A stretch of 64,000 nucleotides of DNA from Eutreptiella sp. 'Long Island Sound 2002' (Eukaryota; Euglenozoa; Euglenophyceae; Eutreptiales; Eutreptiaceae): positions 117,317,104-117,381,103 of the forward strand of contig OZ038379.1 of assembly GCA_964036045.1 (NCBI GenBank), in the 5' to 3' direction. The position numbers were made by a program, and so were the translations under genes. Positions 18,094 through 29,127 of this stretch are shown here, in pieces. Under the pieces are notes generated by a model. The model was not told where the DNA came from. It worked only from the letters and a program-made list of their open reading frames with translations, and did not search any database. Within the stretch, counting starts at the first letter, position 1; each line of letters starts with the position of its first letter.

Positions 18094-19689
18094 CCTACCT
18101 GCCCACCTGTAAAGCTAAGGCAAATGAAGGGGTGTTTGAGGCGGAGGAACCAAGCCACACTCCCCGTATTATACGGTTCTCAGTGTGACCTATAATACAC
18201 TGTCCGCAAACGCGCTGAAGAATCAGGTCCCCTGTCAAGCAAGCAAGCGTTAAGGGACTTCTCAGGTTCTCTTAAAGAACGTACCGAAGAGCCCCTGGGT
18301 AGCCTAAACAAGGTTTACCGTGCGCACTTCGCGTGGCCTACCCTTTAATGCGTGTGTGAATGCGCGAGCATGCACGAGTACGTTGGGCAAACCTGCCCAT
18401 CTGAACCTCAATCACGAACTCCACCAGGGGGTGGCCCCACCTGGGCTTACTCACCTTACCTACCGCTGGAGAGTGAAGCAAGGTGAGGCGGAAAACGAAG
18501 CGCAAGCGAAATCGTCGCTATGCATCTGTGTGTATGTTCTAATCAGTGCAACAAAAAGGGAGGTTGGTGCTGTAAGAGCAGTTGTCACAGTTGCCCCGCA
18601 TTGCACCGCAGGACAGGACCGGTAGCCCCCCGTGACAACCACTCCCTGGTCAAAGGCCATCTGTTTTTTCCCTCATCTCACCTCTAATCATCTGCAATCT
18701 TTCTAATCTAGCCCTCTATCGTTTGTTAGCGCAGCTACAAGACTCGTTCACGGAGACACGAGACGAGCAATGTGTATGCGGCATACGAGACGGACATACC
18801 TGTAGTTTATACCTGATTCATTGAAGTCTTTTCGTTGATTTTCGAATTCTTGGATTTTTGATTCTTCTATTAGTGTGGGTGGAATCTGTATTTTTATTCA
18901 TTAATGTGTGTCTCGTCATTTTCAAGACTACGTGAGACATACGTTTATAATTCCATTATTTCTGCATTTTCCGTCGCTTCGCTAGGAGCCGCTCCTGCGC
19001 GCCGCCTTTTTATGCGTAGGAATTTCTTGATTTAAAAAATCTAGCGATGACTATAATTTTTATAAAAATGTGCTTCTGATGCACAATTGGATTCTGCTCA
19101 GGTGTGTTATCTTACAAAAATTCTAGGCCGTCATTTGACGGATTTTGGTGTCGTCGCTTCGCTTTTGCGTGGATTCGTCCATAATTCTCCCATTCCTGCC
19201 TCTGCAGATACCCACGCGCAGCCTCGCTGAGTAGGCCGTGTTCGGGCCGAAACGCAGCAGCCTGGAGAGACTGAGCAGAACCCAAGACCCCTCCAAGGGG
19301 CAATTTAATTTTTTTTACGACTCCCTTCGCCCTAAGACAGGTCACAGGTCGCCAGCAGGTTTACGAGAACCCATGCGAGTGTGTATATTGTGTCTTGCGT
19401 TAGGTTTGTGTCGCGCTGCGTCTTGGAGGGAGGGATGCACATGCACATGTTTTGGCATGCTCCCAAACTAACCCAACCAAGCCACAGGAGCCCCTGCAGC
19501 GCCATGAGCGCTGAGTCTTCTGTAGGAAATGTTACAAACAGAGCAGCAAAAGAGCGCCAGCCATGGTGAGCGCCCATTTTTCTGTGTGAGGGAAACTATA
19601 GGTATTTTAAAGTAGATGTGGAAACCAACGAAAGGCCAAGAAAAAATCCCTTTTTCCTCAAAATGCGACAGTGGTGGCCTCCACAGCAC
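18094..19689. other. 3' untranslated part of G2, no gene recognised
   Basis: Only short frames without motifs. The left part is GC-balanced; 18800-19110 is AT-rich with runs of T. It contains no copy of the sequences seen elsewhere in the window. Its position between pol and the polypurine tract makes it the 3' non-coding region of G2, possibly with further small insertions. Confidence 0.4.
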
Positions 19690-19697
19690 AAGGGGGG
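19690..19697 (+). promoter_or_regulatory. polypurine tract of G2
   Basis: AAGGGGGG directly before the 3' LTR start (AGTAAGAAG). A G-rich purine run at this position primes plus-strand DNA synthesis in LTR elements; G4 has the same layout. Confidence 0.55.
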
Positions 19698-20441
19698 AGT
19701 AAGAAGAAGTGCTTTTCCAATGCTTTGAGGCATACTCTAGTTGCATTATGGATGCACTGAGCATCCAGGCATTTCTATCTTAGTATTGGCCCCACCAAAA
19801 GTGGTGATAACACATTTTGACCTATGGAACCAAACACCCAATCAGGATATGGAGTGGACCCCTTAATCCCCTTTCAATGTGAGGCAAAACATCTTTTCCT
19901 GAGTTGACTGAGAACTGACATATCCAAGGCAGAGCCTATGAATTTATCTATGCTTTTCCATGAATACTTAGCTGTCCTAGTGGTATGCACCCTAGGGAGC
20001 TGGGCACCTCTTTTTGAGAGGTCCTGGGTTCAATTGCTGGTCAGCCTAGCTAAGTAGGAAGATCCCATGTGACATGGCAGTGACCTCATCGCCACATGCC
20101 CTGCCACCTCAGCACATATGGGACCAAAAACAAAGAGTGCACATCTCCTGAGATGGCACTATGGAGATAGAGTGACCATGGGGCAGTTCTCCAACTCTTT
20201 TCCAAAACATTTCAGCTATCTTTGTGACTATGCAATCCGATTTGACCTGAGTTGCAGTTTCTGTGAATATCCTTTCATCTTTCACTATTTACACTGCAGC
20301 CCTTCATGCTTTGATCCTGATTCTCTTCTCCTTGCACACCTCTTGCTTGGGCTATTCTGGATTGACTGTATTTCAGCAAACAAAAGCTTTTCATCTTCCA
20401 AACCAAGCAGCAGGAAACCCTACACCAGCAGCAAGCAGCAG
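19698..20441 (+). repeat. 3' LTR of G2
   Basis: Matches 5040-5787 closely (for example the block TGAGCATCCAGGCATTTC), with roughly twenty scattered differences and small indels. It ends in CAGCAGCAAGCAGCAG, where the interrupted G3a LTR resumes with GGTTCACG. Confidence 0.75.
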
Positions 20442-21585
20442 GTTCACGATACCCTAACCGCAGGAGCCCAGCAATTGGTATGCAGCATACACTAAACAGG
20501 TGAGGGTTGGTGGGCTGGCCCTTCTTGATGCCTTGTTCGCGAGCAGCAAGTAAACCTGCCACGTTTATTCACTTGCTGGCCATTGTGTATGTTATTGCTA
20601 AGCGATAGGGACCCCCCCTTCGGTGTCAAGTACCGAGGGAAGCCAGCATGATGATATATGTGATGTGTCACACATGCTAGGTCTCAGGTTGTGCCGTGAG
20701 GTCACTGTCCCGACTCATATTTGGTGATCCTCATTGCAGGCTTTGTACATGTGATCATTGGTGATTCATGAGTGTGGACAAGTAATGTAAGTGGCCATAC
20801 CAAACTTTGTGTTCATGGAGGCCATGATGTCATGCTTGATCCACGGTGGGACGTTCTTCATATTTGGGGCTCATGTTTCTCAATTCCAGTTTTTGCCGTC
20901 ATGTAGGCCAGGGTGAGGATGGGCCTTGTGGCCCCCGCTTATGCTGAATTTGATGATGGCATTGTGTCGTGTACCATTTCTTTGTGTTTTGCCATGTACC
21001 ATATGGACATCATTGATGTCATTTTGTCGCACATGACCCCCGTGAATCAATGTGATTTTCTTAATGTGTTGAACTGAGGTTGTGTTCGCATGGTGTTATA
21101 TGTCCGTAGTTCGGTTGTGCATGGTACAGAAAATCGATTCTTGGAGTAGGGATGCAACATCGTCTTCGATAATCGCATACTCTATTCCAGGGCTTCACTT
21201 ACACTTCTGTTTGTTCTTCTCCCTTCGCCCGACATTGTCTCATTTGTTCCCCTCGCCATGATCATGTCCATGTATTGATGTGGGTACACTCAATCCAATT
21301 TTATGATCGATTGTTTGGACCTCATTGGTCATTCGAATTGATTGATCAAGTGTTTGGTTCTTATCTCAAAGGTTTGCTAACGGGTGTACCTACGGGATTT
21401 GTTTGGATTTTGTGGCCAGGAGTTGCCAAGGGTACTTGCAGGAGTTTTTGACTTTGGGTGTTGTGAAACTTGGAAGCACTGGTAAGATCAAGGACAATGC
21501 GAGTCACGGGAAAGAGGGTGGAGAAATCGGGTATAGGCGGTAGAGCTCGCACAATGGCAGGGGCTGGTCCTACAGACCTTCTTTA
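20442..21585 (+). repeat. 5' LTR of G3a, second part
   Basis: Continues the LTR split at 5039. It matches 28589-28827 for its first ~240 bases and 41211-42326 over its full length. The right border is set by the primer-binding site starting at 21586; the LTR end reads CTTCTTTA. Confidence 0.75.
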
Positions 21586-21602
21586 TGGTAGCAGAGGTTT
21601 AC
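21586..21602 (+). promoter_or_regulatory. primer-binding site of G3a
   Basis: TGGTAGCAGAGGTTTAC matches the G3b site (55569) and, for the first 12 bases, the G4 site. This is the standard initiator Met-tRNA-type primer site. Confidence 0.7.
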
Positions 21603-21627
21603 ATGCCGCCTACCGCCACCGGGCAGC

Positions 21628-22977
21628 ATGGGCCCTCATGAGCCCTGCCCAAGTGGACCCCGGGTCACCATTGACGATACCATCCGGGAATGGTTGGCTG
21701 AAGCCCGAGAAGAAAGAAAGCATTCGGAGAGAGGAGTGGGTACCGACATGGAGGACATCGTCACCTTTTGTGAAGGATCATGTGGAAAGCGATGTCATCT
21801 CGGAGTACCCGAGGAAGAATCAGACCAGGTCACGAGTTGCAGCAGCGGCTCAAAGACTAGGCGCTACCGCAAACGCCGTTCGCCAAAACCGTCCAAGGGG
21901 GATGCGGAAACGGCGATGAAAATGACGACCAGCCCCGTCCGCCGGATGTTCAGTGCTGCGTCTGCCTCCGAGGGATATCAAACTTGCTACCCTTCAGATA
22001 GTACCGGCATAGAGCCAGATTTCCCGGCGGGCCGGTCGCATAGCGCCCCAAATCCTGAACTTGCCCATGCCGCAGAACGGGAGTCATTGCTGCGAAGGGC
22101 AGCCACCACCAGAGTCCCGAGGCACACGGGCGACGGTGAGGAGGTTGAGAGGATGGACGGTGAGTGGACAGGAAACACCGTCATGGGTGCAGGAGAAGAG
22201 CATGGAGCTGCGGGAAGATTGCCACAGGATCGTGAAGGATATGACTGTCATCCTCATGAGGACACCAAGAAGGCGGTGTGCGGGAAAGCTGCAAGTGGCG
22301 ATCACTGCCGTTGCCATCATGTGGACTTCCTCATCGAAAGTTATCACCGGTTGGGCAAAGATGCCCTTATTCAAAAGATCAACAAGTTGCATGACAACAC
22401 CTCTAGAATCCTTGAGGACCAGACCATCTCCGACAACCATCTTAAGACAATTCGATTACATCCAGAGGATTACGAGGCAAAGTTGGAGAGCATGCTGGTA
22501 CAGCAGCAACGGGTGGTGGACAACATCATGAAGTACTTGGAGACAGTGCAGAACAGGATGAGGGAGTTGGAGAAGCGTGCCGGAGATCCAACGCCCATCC
22601 TGGGACCAGGCCCCAACCTGCCACGGGATCCTGCCCCGGGGTCGTTGCTGAGATGGGTGACGAGCTTGAGGCCAGCGGGAGACGGAGTGGCGCCCATGGA
22701 GGGTCCCATGGAGTCCGCGCGTTATGGGCCGCCACGGGTCGACCCCTCGTCATTGAGGCACATCCCATTATTTTTCGCAAGTGTCATGCTGGGGCAGAAG
22801 ACGCCGGAGAAAGGCCTGAGGTTTGATACGCCGAAGAGGGATACCCGTGAGGAGACCGTTGAGATCGACATGAGTAGTCCTCCACTCCCGGCGACGTTTG
22901 ACGCCAGAGCGGCCTATGCGGCACGTGTGGACGAAGAACCCTCGAGGTCAGCGGCTTGCAGAGGTTGTTCAAATTGA
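21628..22977 (+). pseudogene. G3a gag, N-terminal and coiled-coil region
   Basis: 449 codons that align along their length with the intact G4 gag: EPCPSGPRV, DMEDIVTFCE, CHHVDFLIESYHRLG, a coiled-coil-like stretch around KLESMLVQQQRVVDNIMKYL, and PNLPRDPAPGSLLRWV. The shown start is not an ATG at the homologous position. Upstream, the +2 frame over the LTR end and primer site (VTGK ... MAGAGPTDLLYGSRGL) matches the G4 frame at the same place, so a frameshift lies near 21620. The frame stops at 22977 just before the capsid domain. Confidence 0.7.
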
Positions 22978-23040
22978 GGAGCGGAAGATCCCTGGGCGCG
23001 CGACCCGCGGTCAGGAATATGGACTATTGGAGGTGCAAGT

Positions 23041-24032
23041 GTGGGAGAAGCTGAGCCCCGGCCACGTGCAGACATGGAAATCAGGGGGGTATATTCCCAC
23101 TCCCCAAGCAATGCGAGTTCAGGAGGAATCTGCCTCGGGGGCGTCATCGCTTCGGATGTTGGGGATGCCGTGAGGCTCGAAGACCTTCGGGGTGTGAAAA
23201 TTCTCTACTACGACGCCAATGCTGCCAACCTTGACGACTTCATCCTCAACTGGGAAGATTTAGCCGAGGAAGTCGGGGGTGAGATGCCGCAGTTTGCCCG
23301 TGACAAGTGGGCTAGTCGCACTTTCGCACATCGTTTGGCCTCTCAGCTAAAGGCGGATTTACGTGATCAAATTCAGGAGAGGAGGATCAGCAATGCCTTG
23401 ATTGATTGGAGCAAGAAGAAAGATTTGATGCTCCAAACCAAAAGTTGAACGATCTTTTGTCACTACCCCTCAACTTGGAGCGTGCAGAATTGCGGTTGAA
23501 GGATCGGAGGAGGTATCTCCAAAAGTACTGCCGGCTTCTAAAGCAAGTGGAAGATTGGTCCGAAACAAGCGAGATTCGCCATCTCTTGCGAGATGTACTA
23601 CCATTGTATTGCAAGAAGCGTGTGGAAGACGAAGAAAAGAGGGGAGCAAAGAAGCGCTTGGCTGTAGGCATTATGTTGCTGGAAGATCAGCATCCTGGTG
23701 TCATGGAAGATTTCCGGCGAAACCTGGGAGAGCCGGACCGGATCATCTTCATGAAGAATTCGGTCTTTGTGGAGGTGTTCGGGGACACGGCCGGAGGACG
23801 TTTGCTGCAGCTCAACAACGTCTAGTGGAGACGTGGAGAGAAGCTGAGCATGCAGATGATCCCAGCACGCATGAGCCTGGACTCAATAGTCGAATACGCG
23901 AGTATGGAATTGAAGGTTAATTCCAAAAACGAGGCTCACGTTAAGGACTGTCAGGGTCATGGGAATCGGGAGCGCCGCGACGATCGGTATTATCGTCAAA
24001 TCCAAGAAGATCCAACCGTCGGCGATGATTGA
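23041..24032 (+). pseudogene. G3a gag, capsid region in three shifted frames
   Basis: Three overlapping pieces (23041-23448, 23406-23825, 23850-24032) carry successive parts of the capsid: DLRGVKILYYDANAANLDDF, then LRDVLPLYCKKRVEDEEKRG, then MSLDSIVEYASMELKVNSK. Each matches the continuous G4 gag in order. A deletion/frameshift near 23395 removes the residues corresponding to TEGQSLDWLEQEE in G3b. Non-functional. Confidence 0.65.
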
Positions 24033-24074
24033 AGTCAACTTCCAGGGTCTGAGGATGGAGAGACGTCGTCTGGC

Positions 24075-24587
24075 GGGGAGTACATGACTCGGGAAGATCA
24101 TGAGGATGCACACTTCTTTGCGTTCCTGGCCCACAACACGAAAGCGTATGGTCATGACAAGGCCAAGTGGAGGAACGCCCCACCCCGTCAAGGAAAGGAG
24201 GCGCTGAGAATTTGAAATCCCCTGTTGACCTTTACCGAGTACCGGCGGGAGCATGGTGGGTGCTGGGTCTGCTATGGGAAAGGGCGATCCCATAAGCACG
24301 ACGACAGAATGTGCAAGGTGTACGACGAGGATAAGCGGGCATACTTCCAAGCCCACCCCGAAAAAGTCCCCAAGGAGAAGTTGATTGACGAATGGAAAGA
24401 GAGACAAGCTGATGAAGGTCAACATGTGCGATCAAGCCGGGGTGGCAACCGGCGGATTCGGCGCATTGATGAGGTTGCCAACTCGCTAAGGAAGGCCACA
24501 GAGGACTTGAAAAACTTGCAAGAACGAATGGGAAGTCAAGGCCCAGGTTACTCGCAGCAGGATGGTGCTGCGGTAGACCGGACCTAG
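24075..24587 (+). pseudogene. G3a nucleocapsid zinc-knuckle region
   Basis: Reads REDHEDAHFFAFLAHNTK, then EYRREHGGCWVCYGKGRSHK, with the knuckle C-WV-C ... H-x-H/D ... C. The spacing is wider than the canonical CX2CX4HX4C but identical in layout to the G4 and G3b copies. A stop replaces a residue near 24215. The end is a Lys/Glu-rich helix followed by SQGPGYSQQDGAA. Confidence 0.6.
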
Positions 24588-24927
24588 AGAAGCCCCCACG
24601 GGGATGGGACACCGGAGGCCTCTCCCTCCAAATCAGCAAAATCGAATTAAAGAAGGTACCCATGGTACCAAAGAGGGCTCTGGAAGAGCCAAGAAAGCTG
24701 AGCTTTGCAATTCCCAGCCAATGGAACACCCTTCCCAGGGCAGTACATATGGATTTGGGTGCCACACAATGAAATAATGGAGAGACCAGGGAGAGCCCTG
24801 TGGATGGGCATGACCAGCCCAAGATCTACAGCATCCGGAATCATACGCTCGAAGTATTGATGCACCCAAGCGTACTAGAGGTGCATGCGTGAGAGCTGTC
24901 CATACTCCACATTGAGCCGAACAGCAA

Positions 24928-25374
24928 TTGCACTTGAAAGTGCGAGTAGGGTGTGGAAAGAAAGAGGTAATTCGGGATGTATTGGTGGATACGGGTGCCC
25001 AAGTGAGCTTGGTTCGGATGGGATTATTTTCGGAAGAATTCCTCAAGAACAGCCAGAGACCGGTGCCCTTGAAGGTCGCCAATGGCGAAATTTTGGGTGG
25101 GGGTACCCATGAATCGACTATCGGCCTGGAACTTTCGGAACATGATTGCTTGGACCGACCGGATTTGGTGAAGCGGATCGTACTTTCCGGGAATTGTTAT
25201 GCCGCGGATATTTCTGATTGGGATATTATTATGGGGTATGATTTTTTGGTGAGCAATGCCATTGAAGCTCTTCCTCACCATGCAACGTTGGTTCGAGAAC
25301 ACAAGGAGCATCATACTTGGCTATCTACGGACCATACCCGAGGATTATCTCAGTGGAGCGGAGATAAAGAGTAA
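24928..25374 (+). pseudogene. G3a aspartic protease
   Basis: 148 codons containing the retropepsin core: VLVDTGAQVSLVRMGLF, then LKVANGEILGGGTHESTIGL and DWDIIMGYDFLVSNAI. All core motifs match G4 and G3b. The upstream linker (24660-24920) has lost its frame. The ORF ends at a TAA where G4 reads through. Confidence 0.7.
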
Positions 25375-25437
25375 AGAATCGTGCGGGCGATAATGAGCGT
25401 GAGTATCAGGTTCAATGGGGACCGCTGAGGTCATCTC

Positions 25438-26546
25438 ATGGAATATGGCTTGGCGCCACAAGTGTACAATCGCATGGTTCAACAACTTGGAGGCGAAAAA
25501 GGCGAGACAGATGTATTTGCTTCCCAGGATGCCCCCCAGCTAAGGAATTGTACGAGGCATTGGCACAAGCGGGACTCTGCGTGGTCAAAGCATTGGGCAT
25601 TGAAGGAGTCGGGGCCCATGTACTAACATGGTGCTCAAGAAGACACCAGACGTACGGTGAACAGGATTATTGTGGATAGAGCAATGGTATCCCCGTTGTG
25701 ACTGGCATAGGATCCAGCCCATGTCCGTTGGGGGATCTAAAACCAATTTTGGACTCCATCACTCCAAACGAGATGCAATTTGGACCTGAGGAGCAGTTGC
25801 TCATCGATGCCAAGGGTATACCAATGCCCGCCCCGGGACAAGCATGGAGTACCAAGGCTTTCCTGGTTGATGGTTGACAGTGCCAACCCACTGGTGATGA
25901 AGCGTTCATCAGTAGGGTAGAGGCTGTGCCAAGGAGGGTCATCTTTGATGAAAAGAGTGACCCTACAGAGAGTGTTGACGTACTTTCACACTCGGATATC
26001 GACCAGGTTGTCGCCTACATGAGGATGGGTATGCATGACCCAGTGGCTGCTGGAAAGGTGCGAGCCCAGGCAAATTCACCCCATTGGTGGGACGACCGGG
26101 AGTTGGTGACCTGGAAGTTTGAGAAGGATGTGTTCATGGCAAGAGTTATGGACCTTTGGACCGACCAATATGATGGTCCGATAGGGTCTGACCTTCCGAC
26201 ATGGGGTTTTCCAAGAGTGGGTGACGAATTCGACAAATTCGACCCCGTGACCCAAAACCTTCGAAGATCATCGGTGGGAACGGCAGCCCACGTCAATGAA
26301 CAGGGCATATCAGACGAGGAGATGTTGGAAATGGATCAACAAGAGGCATACAATACCGTGAAGGTGGTAGTTTCAATACCCCGGCAGGCGGCGGAAGAAG
26401 CCAACGAGAACGGGAAGGTAGCCGAGCTCAAGGACAGACTTATTGAAGCCTATCCATGGCTATTTAGTGGGGTTGTCAACAAGAACCCTTCGGATCGTGG
26501 GAAGTGCGGTACGGCCAGGATCAAGCTTAAAACTCAAATCCCTTAA
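25438..26546 (+). pseudogene. G3a protease-RT linker with FAS-type module, truncated
   Basis: First piece: MEYGLAPQVYNRMVQQLG, then TDVFASQDAPQLRNCTRHWH, SAWSKHWALKESGPMY, stop. Second piece (25926-26546): SHSDIDQVVAYMRMGMHD through AEEANENGKVAELKDRLIEA and NPSDRGKCGTARIKLK. These match the G4 pol between protease and RT. Homology ends at about 26543, before the first RT motif, so the RT was lost by deletion or replacement. Confidence 0.65.
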
Positions 26547-26548
26547 AT

Positions 26549-27058
26549 CTGTCAAACACTTACTTCCAGCACACTGTCACAACGACATACACCCTTCCCA
26601 GAGCAGAGACTACTACTCTCATACTTTCTCGTTTCCCCCGTTTCCCCTTCAAATGGGTTAATGGCCTGTATAGTTGCACAAGCTACAAACCACACCACAT
26701 TCTTAACAAATATCTCTGCTCTAAGTGCCTACTGGAACACCCCCTGGACCCCGTCACAGCAGTGACTGAATGCACGGCAACTGAACACCTACGACAGGCC
26801 ATCATCAACGCCTGGCCTCCCCCCTTCCACAGACTTATTTCTGACTGGCGGACCACCGCAACATCGGGTGACCGGCGTAACCTTATCCGCACTCTGATTC
26901 CAAACTCTCTAGGTAACATTCTTCGTTCACCCCTACCTGCATTCGGTTACACTCAACACAGAAATCACCTTTACACAGCCATGAAAACACGGCGCCAACG
27001 CCTCAAAACAACAGTTCAAGACGTCCAGCAGTGGCTCAGAGATATCCCCAAACCCTGA
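26549..27058 (+). CDS. orphan open frame, possible 3' fragment of a LINE ORF2
   Basis: About 170 codons are open from the G3a break to a TGA at 27056. Residues around 50-75 read YLCSKCLLEHPLDPVTAVTEC, then EHLRQAIINAWPP. This resembles the C-terminal Cys-rich motif of LINE ORF2 proteins (CxxC, ~12 residues, then TxxH/xxxC), although the His is not obvious. The tail is Arg/Gln-rich (MKTRRQRLKTTVQDVQQWL). No ATG near its beginning. It is unlike anything else in the window. Confidence 0.35.
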   Translation: MSNTYFQHTVTTTYTLPRAETTTLILSRFPRFPFKWVNGLYSCTSYKPHHILNKYLCSKCLLEHPLDPVTAVTECTATEHLRQAIINAWPPPFHRLISDWRTTATSGDRRNLIRTLIPNSLGNILRSPLPAFGYTQHRNHLYTAMKTRRQRLKTTVQDVQQWLRDIPKP

Positions 27059-27061
27059 TCT

Positions 27062-27842
27062 GAGTGCATTGTCAGCAGCACTCAAGGCGAAACTGGGGCT
27101 CTCCGATTTGAAGAAGCCCCAACCTACCGCATCCCCTGTGGAACCTTTGACCAGGGATGTGAGAAAATGCTGAGGCGTCCGAAGCTCTCCTATGGACACC
27201 TGTCCGACCCTTTCCAGGCCCCTGTGAGGACTGTGCCTGTCTGTAGTGTAGGCCACACCACAGAGGCCGAGATGAAGAGGTATGGCCTGGCTGCACTAGC
27301 GCCATTGGCCATCACGCACCCCTCACCCCCTACATGTGGAACAGGTGACCTAGGTGTACCAGTAGGGGGACAAAGGCCATCGTCAGGGCAAACCTTCTAA
27401 TTCCAAAAACTCGCCCGAGTGGGCTGGGGAGTTCTCTGAATTTTTACTCCTCACAGGTCAGCAACGTGCTGACATCAGGACTAAGTGCACACTCATCAAG
27501 AAGTTGTGCAAAAAGAAATTTCTCCAGCGGCAAGTGAAGACCGCAATCAGGGAGAGCTCCAACTGGGGGGATCTCCTGAAGAGACTGGAACAAATGCACC
27601 CAGTCTACGAGATGGACGTGAGTGTCCGTACTGAGATCGAAGAGTTGCCTTCACTCTCCAAATTCCATGCATTTGTGGCGCAGCTGGAAGAGCTCATGGG
27701 ACGCATGACGAAGCCGGTTCGGATCCCAATTGGCTGCATTGTTCTACGTTTGAGTGATTTCCGCGATTTCAGCGATTTCGTGTATGAACTCAGGAGAATT
27801 CCGAATTTCCACTATTTATCAACCACAGGATGGAGGCTTTAA
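27062..27842 (+). pseudogene. gag fragment, right copy
   Basis: From 27062 the frame reads LSALSAALKAKLGLSDLKKP, then EMKRYGLAALAPL, resembling the pre-capsid part of the G2 gag (AELDRLGLTALRAM). After a frame change at about 27370 it gives NSKNSPEWAGEFSEFLLLTG and, without the TAG seen in the left copy, RQVKTAIRESSNWGDLLKRL to SDFRDFSDFVYELRRIPN. From about 27293 it duplicates 3735-4275. It ends against an LTR copy. Confidence 0.65.
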
Positions 27843-28827
27843 CATTTCTGGCCAGGCCTGCTGTGTGTGTGCGCGCCCTTCTCGTGTTCCTGTTGGTGTG
27901 CGCGTGCTCTCTGTTTCCTCAATGCGGGCCGATCATTTGAACATTCCTCCCTATGGGTGCTAATAGTATTAATTTCTATCCTGTTGCAGAAATGCATACA
28001 AATTGGAGGCTAGGGCAACTCCAGTGGATGATAGAAGGCCCGGAACTGCGATCTGCATAGACCCTGGTGTGGTGCCTCCGCCCACACCGGCTGTCGCCCT
28101 TGAGGGGACTGGTACATGTTATTGGGCGCATCTGCTCCTGCAGTGCTACGCCTACGCGTATGGGGAAAACAAGTCCCTTGAAGCTGGGGGAGCCCTAGTG
28201 GAAGAGGAGTTGAAGTGGAAGTGGCTGAGATAGGGCGCATCGGGCCGGGAGAAAGTAACTCGGTCGTTGCTCCGCCATGAATGTCTTCTATTTCTCTTAT
28301 TCATCCATTGTTTGCTTTGCGTGTGAATCATGATAATTAAACTTTCCGATCGAGATGGTGTGTGTGGAACATACTGTGTGCACGTTGAATGGGTGGAAAT
28401 GCAATTAGGCAATATTGGTTTCCCATGGCCATGTGTGGATGGTTTCTGATGCACATGATAATTTGTGTTTGCCCATGCCTTTGGTTCCCAAGCAATTAGG
28501 CACCAGGTGATGGGACTGAGTGCCGTGTCCAAGCATGTGAGGGCATGAGGCATATGCCGTGTGTTGGCTTTACATTTTGTTCGTGCCTTTGGTTCACGAT
28601 ACCCGAACCGCAGGAGCCCAGCAATTGGTATGCAGCATACACTAAACAGGTGACGGTTGGTGGGCTGGCCCTTCTTGATGCCTTGTTCGCGAGCAGCAAG
28701 TAAACCCGCCACATTTATTCACTTGCGGGCCATTGTGTATGTTATTGCTAAGCGATAGGGACCCACCCTTCGGTGTCAAGTACCGAGGGAAGCCAGCATG
28801 ATGGTATATGTGATATGTCACACATGC
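27831..28827 (+). repeat. partial G3-family LTR
   Basis: Matches 4276-5039 then 20442-20682 without the G2 insertion, so it also shows the empty G2 target (28578-28597). It ends at CACACATGCT, where the Penelope-like element begins. The remaining ~900 bases of the LTR are missing. Confidence 0.75.
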
Positions 28828-29127
28828 TTTTTTTGAAATGAAGATTGCGTCAAATTGAAACTCAATTTGTGCTTCTATTCCCTCAGCACACGATAGCAAA
28901 GCAAGAAGCCTCAGCCAATAATGTACTGGTCGTAATGAACTCCGAGCGTCTCAAACACTAACGGGTATGCATTTTGCTGCCATCAAGCAGCCTCATCAGC
29001 CCAAACATGGACTACACAACGATATAGTAGATAGTATGCACAAAACAGAACAAATGGCGACCAATTACACAAATTGCGATGCGAGTGGCAAACAAAGGCG
29101 ACAGCCACTTACAAATTTTGATGTCGG

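Larger units (their letters stand above)
5040..20441 (+). mobile_element. Ty3/gypsy-type element G2 nested in the G3a LTR
   Basis: Direct repeats of about 745 bp at 5040-5787 and 19698-20441 flank gag, protease, RT, RNase H and the start of integrase. The uninterrupted target is present twice elsewhere: GTTCGTGCCTTTGGTTCACG at 28578-28597 and a near-identical version at 41198. Compared with these, the left flank ends ...TTCGTGC and the right flank begins GGTTCACG, so a few bases are lost and no clean target duplication is visible. The RT gene is split by the LINE-like insertion at 11148-16475. The integrase core after about 17640 is not recognisable. Confidence 0.8.
4276..26545 (+). mobile_element. 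Ty3/gypsy-type element G3a, degraded, interrupted by G2 and 3'-truncated
   Basis: Components in order: LTR part 1 (4276-5039), inserted G2 (5040-20441), LTR part 2 (20442-21585), primer site, degraded gag, CCHC region, protease and protease-RT linker, ending abruptly at 26545 in the middle of a region that in G3b and G4 precedes the RT. RT, RNase H and integrase are absent. Frames are broken in many places, so the copy is dead. Its best relatives in the window are G3b (40434 to the right edge) and G4 (42327-55547, minus strand). Confidence 0.75.
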
